Source of the DNA: Akkermansiaceae bacterium
GTDB taxonomy: Bacteria > Verrucomicrobiota > Verrucomicrobiia > Verrucomicrobiales > Akkermansiaceae
Direction of reading: 5' to 3'
Length of the DNA: 64,000 nt
NCBI GenBank assembly: GCA_024233135.1
Contig: JACKPZ010000003.1
Coordinates: forward strand, 62,001-126,000
Below, piece after piece: positions 44,598-53,236 of the stretch (within the stretch, counting starts at the first letter, position 1; each line of letters starts with the position of its first letter). The position numbers and the translations under genes are program-made. The notes beneath the pieces were generated by a model. The model was not told where the DNA came from, did no database searches, and saw only the letters and a list, made by a program, of their open reading frames with translations.

Positions 44598-45014
44598 CTA
44601 ACGCCTGGATTCGCCGTCGGTTTCGATCCTTCCGGAACGGCTCGCCTCCATCCACTGGAAGGCGGAGGGGGCGACCCCCATCAGGCTTTTGAAATCACGC
44701 GCGAAATCGGATTGGTTGGGGAATCCGAGTTCCACGGCGACGTTTTTCGCCGGCACACCCTCACGGAGGAGGTGCCTGGCGCGAACAACCCGGAGCTGGC
44801 GCATCCATAACTTGGCGGAAATACCAAGACTGTCCGTCGCCACCCGCTCGAAAGTTTTACGTGAAAGCCCGAGGCTGCGGGACAGAGTTCCCACCTTCCA
44901 TCCGGCATCCGAGAGAAGGCAGCAGATCCGGACATCTTTGCCGGTGTCTCCTCCGGCAAGCCACCAGTGACCCTGCCGGAAACAAATGATACGTCGGAAC
45001 GTAGGACCGTGCAT
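44598..45014 (-). CDS. Small AraC-type HTH regulator (DNA-binding domain only)
   Basis: A 138-aa protein that is little more than a two-HTH AraC domain: T-L-S-R-S-L-G-L-S-R-K-T-F-E-R-V near residue 43 and V-A-V-E-L-G-F-P-N-Q-S-D-F-A-R-D-F near 93. A 30-residue head (H-W-W-L-A-G-G-D) has no recognised sensor domain, which is unusual for AraC proteins. It lies immediately upstream of the giant protein gene on the same strand. Control of that gene is plausible. Eight G bases just before its start could vary by slippage. Confidence 0.75.
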   Translation of the reverse strand: MHGPTFRRIICFRQGHWWLAGGDTGKDVRICCLLSDAGWKVGTLSRSLGLSRKTFERVATDSLGISAKLWMRQLRVVRARHLLREGVPAKNVAVELGFPNQSDFARDFKSLMGVAPSAFQWMEASRSGRIETDGESRR

Positions 45015-45024
45015 TCTAGTGGGT

Positions 45025-45032
45025 GGGGGGGG
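45025..45032 (-). repeat. Eight-nucleotide G/C tract ahead of the AraC-type gene
   Basis: Eight consecutive G on the plus strand (CCCCCCCC on the coding strand) sit 10-18 bp before the ATG at 45014, exactly where the ribosome binding site should be. Longer homopolymers can slip during replication, giving phase-variable expression. Whether 8 bp varies here is not known. Confidence 0.55.
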
Positions 45033-45113
45033 AACAACAGCTGACTACCAAATATCGAATCATGATTTCATTGCAAGTCTCGAAATGGATGCAACTGGAA
45101 TCGGCAAGCGAGA

Positions 45114-46375
45114 CATGGCCCCCTCATTTTGGAGGGCTGAGTTTCAGGAAGGTTTCGAGCGTGTCGGTGCAGAGGCAGGCGCGCTTGCGCTTGCCGGCGA
45201 TCGAGTCGCGGACGCTGGTGTCGTTCTTGAGCAGGTTGTGGCTGAGGCGGCGCAGCAGCGAGAGGTTGCGGGCGGCGTGGCCCATGCGGACCCTTGACGC
45301 GTCCTCGCCGTAAACAACATCCATCACCCAGTGGCACTGGTTCTCGATGCTCCAGTGGGTCCGGGTTAGCCGGAGCAACAGCCCGGCGTCGGGTGGCAGA
45401 CTCGTCAGGTAGTAGCGCTCCTGGCGGGTTGTGGTGCCGTCGGACAGATGGCGCACCGAGTGGAGGTGAACGACGCTTCGCAGGTCCAGCCAGGAGCGGC
45501 GCTCGTCCTCATCGATCCAGCCGAGATGGTCGGTGACGGTCAGGTGGCGCTCCTCGGTGCGCCCGTGGCCTTTGTCGAAGTCACTGGAATGCGAGACGAC
45601 GTGGCCATCACGCCGTGTGCGTTCAAGGGCTTCCGGATCTCCAAACAGGCTGCGGACCTCCTCGTGCAGGACGGCGCGGTTGCCCTTGAGGGCCAGCAGG
45701 TAGTCGGCCTCGGCGTGACGGATGGCAATCGCGATTCTCTTCTGGCAACCCAGCGCGTCGAGGCTCACCACGCAGCCCTTCACGTCGAGTTGTCGCAGCA
45801 GCTTCGGCACGGCCGTGATCTCGTTGCTCTTCGAATCCACCAGCAGTTGCCCGAGGGTCAATCCACTGCCTGCCGCCCACGCACTGATGAGATGCAGCGC
45901 GTCGCTCTTGTCGGACTCCTGGAAGCTGCCGCGCAGTGTCTTGCCGTCGATGGCCACAAGTTCCCTGCCGAGCCGCTCGCTCAACGCCGCGCTGAATTCG
46001 ATGAAGCACTGGTTGAAGCGCTCCGGATCCAGCGCGGTCAAGATGCGTCGGAAGGTGTCGTCGCTGGGCAGCCCGCCCGGCAACCTCAAACGCTCGCACA
46101 GCCACTTCTCGCGCATCTGGGCGAAGCGCTCGAAGTCCTCGAAGTCGTCCATCCCGCAGACCATCGCCGCCAGGGCGATGAAAAGCACCTCGCCAAAGTA
46201 GTGCCGCTTGGCACGGCCGTCTCGTGGATCCGGCAGGTTTTCGAACGCTTCCATTCCGGGAGGAAATCCTCCCGCATACTCTTCACTGCGGGTCTTCTTG
46301 CGAGCCATTCGGCCCGCTTAATTCAAACGGATGTTCCGTACAAGCCCCATCACCTACCAAAATGAGGGGGCCCTG
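45114..46375 (-). mobile_element. ISAs1-family insertion sequence
   Basis: An element of about 1.26 kb bounded by perfect 16-bp inverted repeats (GGCCCCCTCATTTTGG at 45117-45132 and its complement at 46357-46372). It encodes one intact transposase, whose stop lies inside the left repeat. Flanking bases do not show a clear target-site duplication. It lies between the AraC-type gene (100 bp away) and cimA (62 bp away). Confidence 0.85.
45124..46308 (-). CDS. ISAs1-family transposase
   Basis: A 394-aa DDE transposase with the family N-terminal domain (F-E-N-L-P-D-P-R-D-G-R, then DDFEDFERF). The catalytic aspartates are in V-A-I-D-G-K-T-L-R-G-S and V-S-L-D-A-L-G-C-Q, and the Glu is in H-W-S-I-E-N-Q-C-H-W. 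The length is typical, the frame is uninterrupted, and both terminal repeats are present. The element is therefore likely recent and possibly active. Confidence 0.93.
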   Translation of the reverse strand: MARKKTRSEEYAGGFPPGMEAFENLPDPRDGRAKRHYFGEVLFIALAAMVCGMDDFEDFERFAQMREKWLCERLRLPGGLPSDDTFRRILTALDPERFNQCFIEFSAALSERLGRELVAIDGKTLRGSFQESDKSDALHLISAWAAGSGLTLGQLLVDSKSNEITAVPKLLRQLDVKGCVVSLDALGCQKRIAIAIRHAEADYLLALKGNRAVLHEEVRSLFGDPEALERTRRDGHVVSHSSDFDKGHGRTEERHLTVTDHLGWIDEDERRSWLDLRSVVHLHSVRHLSDGTTTRQERYYLTSLPPDAGLLLRLTRTHWSIENQCHWVMDVVYGEDASRVRMGHAARNLSLLRRLSHNLLKNDTSVRDSIAGKRKRACLCTDTLETFLKLSPPK

Positions 46376-46404
46376 ACACACCTTCCCTTCCCCCTTGCCC
46401 ATCC

Positions 46405-46432
46405 GGGGCGGGGCCGCTAGCGTCGCCGCCCC
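46405..46432 (+). promoter_or_regulatory. GC-rich hairpin before the cimA start codon
   Basis: GGGGCGG (46405-46411) and CCGCCCC (46426-46432) can form a 7-bp stem ending 5 bp before the ATG. No Shine-Dalgarno sequence is visible. It may modulate translation, or may be incidental to GC-rich sequence next to the insertion sequence. Confidence 0.3.
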
Positions 46433-46437
46433 CGGCG

Positions 46438-48006
46438 ATGAGCGACAAACCCGTATTCCTCTACGACACCACCCTGCGTGACGGCACGCAGGGCGAAGGA
46501 TTCCAACTTTCCGGCCTCGACAAGCTGCGGATCGCGCAGCGGCTCGACGCGTTCGGCATCGACTACATCGAAGGCGGCTGGCCGGGCTCGAACCCGAAGG
46601 ACGTCGAGTTTTTCCGCGAGGCGAGGAAACTCGATCTCCAACACGCGAAACTCGCCGCCTTCGGATCGACGCGGCGCGCGAACGTGAAGGTGGAGGAAGA
46701 TCCGCAGGTGCAACTGCTGCTGGACGCGGAGACGCCCGTGGTGACGATCTTCGGCAAGAGCTGGGAAATGCAGGTCACCGAGGTGCTGCGCACGACCGTG
46801 GAGGAAAACCAGGCGATGATCCGCGACACGGTGGCCCATCTGGCGAAACACGGCCGAGAGGTGATCTACGACGCGGAGCATTTCTTCGACGGCTACAAAG
46901 ACTCGCCCGAACACGCCCTCCGCACGCTCGAAGCCGCCGCCGAGGGTGGCGCCGCCTGCCTCGTGCTTTGCGACACCAACGGCGGCACGCTGCCGTCCGA
47001 GGTGATGCAGATCTGCAAGGCGGTGCGCGATCGCATCCCGGGCACGCCCGTCGGCATCCACACCCACAACGATTGCGAACTCGGCGTGGCCAACGCCATC
47101 TCCGCCGTGAAGGCCGGCGCCGTGCAGATCCAGGGCACCATCAACGGCTACGGCGAACGCACCGGAAACTGCAACCTCACGTCCGTGATCCCGATCCTCC
47201 AGCTCAAGATGGGGCTGCCGATGGTGCCGAAGCTGGAGAAACTCCGGGAACTCTCGTACTTCGTCGATGACGTCGCGAACAACCCGCACTTCGCCCGCGC
47301 GCCGTTCGTCGGCCGCACCGCCTTCGCCCACAAGGGCGGCATGCACGTCAACGCGGTGAAGAAGAACTCCCGCAGCTACGAGCACATCGAGCCGGCCAGC
47401 GTGGGCAACGAGCAGAACATCCTCGTTTCCGAACTCAGCGGCCAGGACAACATCCTCATCCGCGCCGCCGGTCTCGGACTGCCGCTCGAAAAAGGCTCCG
47501 CGGAAGCCGCCGCGGTGCTCCGCCGCATCAAGGAACTCGAACACGAAGGGTATTCGTTCGAGGCCGCCGGCGGCTCGCTCGAGCTGCTGATCCGCCGCGA
47601 ACTCGGCATCTATCAGAAGCCCTTCGACCTCACCGAGTACCACACCAGTTTCCGCCAGTACCGCGACGGCCACCGTCCGGTCTGCGAGGCGACCGTGAAA
47701 CTCGAGGTCGGCGGCACTCCGGAACTCACCGTGGCGGAAGGCAACGGCGTGGTGAACGCGCTCGACGTCGCGTTGCGCAAGGCGCTCCTGCCGTTTTACC
47801 CGGCGATCGAAGGCGTCTCGCTGGTCGACTACAAGGTGCGCATCATCGATGGCCACGACGCCACCGCGGCCAAGACCCGCGTGCTCATCGTCTCCACCGA
47901 CGGGGAGAAAAACTGGGGCACGGTGGGTGTTTCGGAAAACATCATCGAGGCGAGCTGGCTGGCCATCGTCGACAGCATCGACCTGTTCCTCCAGCGGAAC
48001 GCCTGA
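46438..48006 (+). CDS. cimA: Citramalate synthase
   Basis: A 522-aa enzyme of the LeuA/CimA group that condenses pyruvate and acetyl-CoA to (R)-citramalate for isoleucine synthesis without threonine. The N-terminal barrel shows Y-D-T-T-L-R-D-G-T-Q-G-E-G and E-G-G-W-P-G-S-N-P-K, the CimA-type signature. C-D-T-N-G-G and H-T-H-N-D-C-E-L follow. The C-terminal LeuA dimerisation/regulatory domain is present (L-E-V-G-G-T-P-E, A-K-T-R-V). An isopropylmalate synthase would differ at the G-G-W-P-G segment. The neighbouring IS ends 62 bp upstream. Confidence 0.94.
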   Translation: MSDKPVFLYDTTLRDGTQGEGFQLSGLDKLRIAQRLDAFGIDYIEGGWPGSNPKDVEFFREARKLDLQHAKLAAFGSTRRANVKVEEDPQVQLLLDAETPVVTIFGKSWEMQVTEVLRTTVEENQAMIRDTVAHLAKHGREVIYDAEHFFDGYKDSPEHALRTLEAAAEGGAACLVLCDTNGGTLPSEVMQICKAVRDRIPGTPVGIHTHNDCELGVANAISAVKAGAVQIQGTINGYGERTGNCNLTSVIPILQLKMGLPMVPKLEKLRELSYFVDDVANNPHFARAPFVGRTAFAHKGGMHVNAVKKNSRSYEHIEPASVGNEQNILVSELSGQDNILIRAAGLGLPLEKGSAEAAAVLRRIKELEHEGYSFEAAGGSLELLIRRELGIYQKPFDLTEYHTSFRQYRDGHRPVCEATVKLEVGGTPELTVAEGNGVVNALDVALRKALLPFYPAIEGVSLVDYKVRIIDGHDATAAKTRVLIVSTDGEKNWGTVGVSENIIEASWLAIVDSIDLFLQRNA

Positions 48007-48021
48007 GCGGCGCGCGCACCA

Positions 48022-50160
48022 TCAGGGTTCCTCGCCTTCGATCTCCACGGGGAGGGCGCGCCGCGGCGTTTCGCCAGAGTCCCCGGTCTCGTTTTCGTGG
48101 CCGGGCACCGTCGAGAGGTCCGGCAGCGGAGGCGGTTCCTCCATCGGCCGGGCGTCGAGCGGGGCATCGCCGCGGCCGGTGTCGAGCGGTTCGACCGGCA
48201 GCGCCTTGAGCGGACCGTCCTCCGCCGGTTCGGCGGCGGGTGCGTCACCGGATTCATCCACCACGATGAGCGCGCGTTTCGGCGGAGCGATGGTGTCCTT
48301 GATGTCGTCCTTGATGCCTTCGAAGAACTTGCGAACCATCGGCGCGGCCATCCGCCCGCCCGAGACCGTCTCGCCCGGCCGGCCCTCGTAGAGCACAGCG
48401 AAGGAGTAGCGCGGATTGTCGTGCGGAAGGAAGCCGGCGAACCATGCGAGACGCTGGTTCTTCGACTTCGGCCCCCACTGGGCGGTGCCGGTTTTCCCGC
48501 ACAAGGTCGTGTAGCTGAGCCCGGCGCTGCGGCCGGTGCCGCCGCCGCCATTGACCACGTCGTTCATTCCCTCGCGGACGATCTCGACCGCCTCGTTGTC
48601 CACGCCGAGCCACTCCTTGCGCTCCGGCTGCATCATCTTCACCACCCGGCCGCGGGTGTCCTGGACCTGGCTGATGAGCTGGGGTTTCGGCCGCACCTGG
48701 CCGTTGGCGATGCAGGCCATGCCCTGCGCCACCTGCAAGGGCGAGGCGAGCAGAACACCCTGGCCGATCGAAAGGTTGGCGGTGTCTCCGTCGAGGATGC
48801 GGCGCCGCTCGTGCTTGAGCATCCACTCGTTGTCCGGCACCAGACCGGACGTTTCCCCGATCAACGGCAGGCCGGTGCGCTCGCCGTATCCGAGGCGCCG
48901 AGCGAGGCTCAGGAAGGCCGAGGGCCCGACGTCGATGCCGACCTGATAGAACCAGGTGTTGCACGAGCGGGCGATGGCGCGTTTCACGTTGATCGACCCT
49001 TCCGGAATCTTCGACCAGTTGTTGAAGACCTTGTTGCCGATGGCGATGGCGGCGGGGCAGTAAACGGTCGAGTTTTCGGTGACCACGCCGTTGTTGAGCG
49101 CGGCGAGGGCGACGACAGGCTTGAACGACGAAGCCGGCGGATAGGCGGATTGGAACGCGCGGCCGTAGAGCGGGCGCGCCGGGTCCTCGTTGAGCGCCTT
49201 GAACTCGGTCTCGCCAATGAAGGGGATGAAACTGTTGAGGTCGAAGGACGGGCGCGAGGCCATCACAAGCACCTCGCCGGTGATCGCGTCGAGCACCACG
49301 AAGGCGCCGCGGCGGCAGCCGTTGCGCAGCGTTTTCTCGGCGAGAAGCTGCCAGTCGAGGTCCAGCGTGGTAACCAGCGTGCCGCCGGGACGCGGGCGTT
49401 TCACTTGTTCCTCGAGCAGTTTGTTGCCGTTCTCGTCGAAGAGCAGCTTCTTCATGCCGGGATCACCGGTCAGCTCCTTGTCGAAGAGTTTCTCGAGACC
49501 CGCGCGGCCCTCGGTTTCCTCCCACATCGGCTCGTTGAAATTGATCGGGCCGGTCGGCAGCTTGTCGACCCGGCCGGTGTAGCCGACGATGTGCGCCGCT
49601 GATTCTCCGTGGGGGTAATAGCGGCGGTAGACCGGGCAGAGGACCAGCCCGGAGCCGAGCTCGGGCTCGAGTTCCTTCGCCTCCTTGGCTGAGAACTGCC
49701 CGCTCACGTGCAACGGCAGCCAGCGACGATGCTGGTAGTGATCGAACAACTCGTCGTCGGTCTTGTAGTCGATTTTCTTGGTGAGCTTCGCGAACGTGTC
49801 GAGGCGGGCGCGCGCCCAGTTGATCACGAAGTCGCGGTCCGCGTTTTCGAACTGGTTGAACTGGAGGCAAACCTCGTACGCCACCTCGTTCTGGGCAAAG
49901 GGCTTGCCGTTGCGATCGACGATCATGCCGCGCGGCGGCGGAATCTTGAGCGTGATCGTGCGGGCGTCCTTGCGGGTGAAGATGGCGCCGTCCGATGCGC
50001 TGCGCGGCGCCGCCTCTGCGGATGCGGCCGGCGGCGGCTGGGGCGTGACCGGCCGGTTGGCCGAGACCAGGTCCGGGACCGCGGGGGACTGGGCGCCAAC
50101 GGGCGACACCGCCAGACAGATCGCCACGGGCACGGACGCGAGGAACTTCGGATTCGCCAT
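48022..50160 (-). CDS. mrdA: Penicillin-binding protein 2 (cell-wall transpeptidase)
   Basis: A 712-aa class B PBP that cross-links peptidoglycan, probably for elongation. A signal-like hydrophobic N-terminus is followed by a dimerisation region (P-P-P-R-G-M-I-V-D-R-N-G-K near 75). The transpeptidase domain has S-S-F-K with S344, S-C-N with S399-N401, and K-T-G with K556. The start at 50160 is preceded by stop-free but non-family sequence. The C-terminal tail is Pro/Glu-rich (P-P-P-L-P-D-L-S), longer than in E. coli. No RodA gene is adjacent. Confidence 0.92.
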   Translation of the reverse strand: MANPKFLASVPVAICLAVSPVGAQSPAVPDLVSANRPVTPQPPPAASAEAAPRSASDGAIFTRKDARTITLKIPPPRGMIVDRNGKPFAQNEVAYEVCLQFNQFENADRDFVINWARARLDTFAKLTKKIDYKTDDELFDHYQHRRWLPLHVSGQFSAKEAKELEPELGSGLVLCPVYRRYYPHGESAAHIVGYTGRVDKLPTGPINFNEPMWEETEGRAGLEKLFDKELTGDPGMKKLLFDENGNKLLEEQVKRPRPGGTLVTTLDLDWQLLAEKTLRNGCRRGAFVVLDAITGEVLVMASRPSFDLNSFIPFIGETEFKALNEDPARPLYGRAFQSAYPPASSFKPVVALAALNNGVVTENSTVYCPAAIAIGNKVFNNWSKIPEGSINVKRAIARSCNTWFYQVGIDVGPSAFLSLARRLGYGERTGLPLIGETSGLVPDNEWMLKHERRRILDGDTANLSIGQGVLLASPLQVAQGMACIANGQVRPKPQLISQVQDTRGRVVKMMQPERKEWLGVDNEAVEIVREGMNDVVNGGGGTGRSAGLSYTTLCGKTGTAQWGPKSKNQRLAWFAGFLPHDNPRYSFAVLYEGRPGETVSGGRMAAPMVRKFFEGIKDDIKDTIAPPKRALIVVDESGDAPAAEPAEDGPLKALPVEPLDTGRGDAPLDARPMEEPPPLPDLSTVPGHENETGDSGETPRRALPVEIEGEEP

Positions 50161-50242
50161 GAGCAAGATGAGGGAACCTAGGGAGGTTTCGCGGCCCGTG
50201 CAACGCCCAAAGCAGGCCCCTGGGCGCCCCGGGCGGACGCCA

Positions 50243-52141
50243 TTACGAGGTTTCCTCGCGCAGGGCTTCAAGCTCCGCCCAGCGGTCGTAGAGCCGGGCG
50301 ATTTCCGCCTTCCGGGCGTCGAGTTTCTCCACCAGTCCGGGAATCTCCGCGTAGTTCTCCGCTTGGAACGCCGGGTCGTTGATGTCCGCTTCGAAGGTGG
50401 CGGCCTCGTCCTCGGCCCGGAGAATGGTGTCTTCCATACCATCGAGCTCGGCGCGCTCCTTGTTGCTCATCTTGCGCGGGCGGGAGGCGGCTTGCGCGGT
50501 CTTGCGGCGGGCCTCCGCCTCCTTGGCGGCGGCCTGCGCCTGGACACGCTGCACCGCCTCGCGGGCCTGGCGTTTCTCCAGATAATACGAGTAGTTTCCC
50601 GGCTGGACGAAGACCCCGTCTTCCTCGAAGGCGACGATCTGGTCGCAGATGCGGTCGAGGAAATAGCGGTCGTGCGAGACGCAAAGCACCGAGCCGTCGA
50701 AGTCCGCCAGCGCTTCCTCGAGCATGCGCAGCGAAGGCAGGTCGAGGTCGTTGGTGGGCTCGTCGAGCACGATCAGGTTCCCCCCGTTCTTGAGCACCTT
50801 GGCGAGCATCAGGCGGGCACGCTCGCCGCCTGATAGAAGATCGACGCGTTCGTTGATCCGTTGGTCATTGAAGAGGAAACGGCGCAGGTAGGCGCGGGCG
50901 CCGAGCGGCTGGTCGCCGAACATGAGCTTCTCGTTTCCATCGGAAACCTCGTCGAGCAGGGAACCCGTGCCGTCGAGCTGCATGCGCGCCTGGTCGATGT
51001 AGTTCACCTTCACGCGCTTCCCGGTCACGGCGCCGCCCTCGGTGGGCTGGATCTGCCCGAGGCAGAGTTTCAGCAGTGTCGTCTTGCCCACGCCGTTGCG
51101 GCCGACGATGCCGGTGCAGGTGCCGGGTTCGAGTTTCAGGGACAGGTGGCGGAACAACCAGCGCGGGTGCGCGGAGCTGCCGACGTTCACACCGGCGTCC
51201 TCCAGCTCGACGACGATGTCGCCAAGCTGCGGCGGCGGCGGGATGAGCAGATCCATCTCGCGCTCCTCCGGCGGGGCCTCCATGCCCTCGATTTCGTAAA
51301 ACTTGTCGAGCCGGTGGCGGGACTTGGTGCCGCGCGCCTTCACGCCGGAACGCACCCATTCGAGCTCCTCGCGCAGGAACCTTTGGCGGCGGCGTTCGGT
51401 CTGCTCCGCGATCTGCCGGCGCACCGCCTTCGCTTCGAGGAACGCGGTGTAGTTTCCGGGATGCGAGAAGGCCTTGCCTTGGTCGATCTCGATGATGCGG
51501 GTGGCGATGACATCGAGGAAATAGCGGTCGTGCGTGACGAAGATGACCGCGCCGGGGAACGACTGGAGCGTGGTTTCCAGCCAGCGGATCGACTCGGCAT
51601 CCAGATGGTTCGTCGGCTCGTCGAGCAGGAGCAGGTCCGGCTGGCAGGCGAGCGCGCGACAAAGGGCGACACGGCGTTTCTCGCCGCCGGAGAGCGGAGC
51701 GGTCTCCGCATCGAGCGGCGGCGCGCCGAGCGCGGTGGCGGTGGCGCGGATGCGGGTTTCGAGGTTCCAGCCGTCGGCGTGGTCGATGAGATGGAGCAGA
51801 TCGGCGAGTTCCGAATCGCTCCCCTCGCCCGCTTCGTAGCGTCGCATGGCATCGACGATGTCGGCGGCACCGGCTTCGATGTTTTCCCGCACACTGAGAG
51901 TGGGATCGAGCTCGAACTCTTGCGGCAGGTAGCCGACCCGCAGCGCCCGGCGAAGCGCGATGTCACCGGAGTCCGCCGCCTGCACGCCGCTGAGGATCTT
52001 GAGCAGCGAGGTTTTCCCACAACCGTTGCGGCCGACCATGCCAAGTTTCTCGCCCGCGGCGACGGCGAACGTCACGCCTTCGAGCAGCGTCTGGTAACCG
52101 TAGGTGAGGCGGATCTCGTTGGCGGAAAGCAGGGCGGACAT
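50243..52141 (-). CDS. uup: ABC-F family ATPase (Uup-like)
   Basis: A 632-aa tandem ATPase of the ABC-F class, which acts on ribosomes rather than membranes. The two Walker A motifs are G-R-N-G-C-G-K-T-S and G-R-N-G-V-G-K-T-T. The signatures are L-S-G-G-E-K-R-R and L-S-G-G-E-R-A-R. The inter-domain region (R-R-R-Q-R-F-L-R-E-E-L) is the ABC-F linker. A C-terminal coiled coil rich in Ala/Arg/Lys (about 530-632) is the Uup-type extension. The start at 52141 (MSALLSANEIRL) precedes the first ATPase domain. It is divergent from the next operon. Confidence 0.9.
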   Translation of the reverse strand: MSALLSANEIRLTYGYQTLLEGVTFAVAAGEKLGMVGRNGCGKTSLLKILSGVQAADSGDIALRRALRVGYLPQEFELDPTLSVRENIEAGAADIVDAMRRYEAGEGSDSELADLLHLIDHADGWNLETRIRATATALGAPPLDAETAPLSGGEKRRVALCRALACQPDLLLLDEPTNHLDAESIRWLETTLQSFPGAVIFVTHDRYFLDVIATRIIEIDQGKAFSHPGNYTAFLEAKAVRRQIAEQTERRRQRFLREELEWVRSGVKARGTKSRHRLDKFYEIEGMEAPPEEREMDLLIPPPPQLGDIVVELEDAGVNVGSSAHPRWLFRHLSLKLEPGTCTGIVGRNGVGKTTLLKLCLGQIQPTEGGAVTGKRVKVNYIDQARMQLDGTGSLLDEVSDGNEKLMFGDQPLGARAYLRRFLFNDQRINERVDLLSGGERARLMLAKVLKNGGNLIVLDEPTNDLDLPSLRMLEEALADFDGSVLCVSHDRYFLDRICDQIVAFEEDGVFVQPGNYSYYLEKRQAREAVQRVQAQAAAKEAEARRKTAQAASRPRKMSNKERAELDGMEDTILRAEDEAATFEADINDPAFQAENYAEIPGLVEKLDARKAEIARLYDRWAELEALREETS

Positions 52142-52238
52142 CGAGGGCGGAGGTTTCCGCAGGGTTTCCCCCAAGACAACCACGGACTCTTGAAAAATCC
52201 CCAAGGGAACCGGGCGGCGGGACGTTGAAGCCCACTGT

Positions 52239-53102
52239 ATGCACCCAGCCCAGACAACCATCCTGACGAGCGTCGCGCTCCTCGCTCTTTGCCCGGCCGC
52301 GCGCGCCCAGAACAACGGCTCCATCCTTGAAGACCTCGTCGTAAGCGCCAACGCCCTCGACGAGGAACGCGCCGACGGCGTCCACGGCGAACCCGAATGG
52401 GTCGGCCACCGGCGATTCAGCAACACCCGCATCTACATCCAGAAGGACCCCGGGGAAGTCGGCGTGGAACAATGGTACCGCACCCGTTTCTTTGACGGCG
52501 GCCGCGTGACCCAGCGGCTCCAGTCCGAAGTCGAGATCGGCCTGCCCTGGCGCATGCAACTCGACATCTACGAAAAGGTCATCCACGACAACTCCGACCC
52601 CGAGGATTGGCAGCAGGACGAGGTGGCCGTGGAGCTTCGCTACGCTTTCGCCGACTGGGGGAAACTCTGGGGCAATCCGACGATCTACGAGGAATACGCC
52701 TTCACCGACGGCGGTCCGGACGTGCTCGAAAGCAAGCTTCTTTTCGGCGATGACTGCCGCGGCTGGCACTGGGGCGTGAACCTCATCAACGCCCGGGAAC
52801 TCTGGGGCGCGAAGGAAACCGAGTGGGCCGTCGCCGCCGGACTCTCCCGCACGCTCATCGACAGCAAGCTCTCGCTCGGCCTCGAAGGACAATGGACGCA
52901 CCCGGAGGGCGACCACAACGAGTTCATCCTCGGCCCGTCGATCCAGATCCTGCCGACGGCGAACACCCACCTCGACCTCGTGGCGATGGCCGGACTCAAC
53001 GAGGCCTCGCCCAACGCCGAATGCTGGATCGTTTTCGGCTTCGACTTCGGTGACGGCGCGAAGGGCGGCGGATACAAACCAACCACTCTCGGCGGACTCT
53101 GA
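52239..53102 (+). CDS. Secreted, probable outer-membrane beta-barrel protein of unknown family
   Basis: A 287-aa protein with a signal peptide (TTILTSVALLALCPAARAQ). It has a strand-rich sequence with alternating hydrophobic and polar residues, many Trp/Tyr, and G-F-D-F-G-D-G-A near the C-terminus. The region about 55-275 has the periodicity of an outer-membrane barrel (for example W-G-V-N-L-I-N-A-R-E, F-I-L-G-P-S-I-Q-I). It heads an operon with TonB, ExbB and ExbD homologues, so an energised outer-membrane role is plausible. No specific family was recognised. Confidence 0.6.
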   Translation: MHPAQTTILTSVALLALCPAARAQNNGSILEDLVVSANALDEERADGVHGEPEWVGHRRFSNTRIYIQKDPGEVGVEQWYRTRFFDGGRVTQRLQSEVEIGLPWRMQLDIYEKVIHDNSDPEDWQQDEVAVELRYAFADWGKLWGNPTIYEEYAFTDGGPDVLESKLLFGDDCRGWHWGVNLINARELWGAKETEWAVAAGLSRTLIDSKLSLGLEGQWTHPEGDHNEFILGPSIQILPTANTHLDLVAMAGLNEASPNAECWIVFGFDFGDGAKGGGYKPTTLGGL

Positions 53103-53236
53103 TAGAGTCGCCTTTCATGGCCGCATCGTGCGGGTCGGATGCCGGGAAACCGGTGTCCGGCCCGTTTTTCGGGTCGGCCGGGTCGATTCGATTGGTTTGC
53201 CCTCCGGTCTCCACCACGCCAAAGTCCGCCAGCCAG

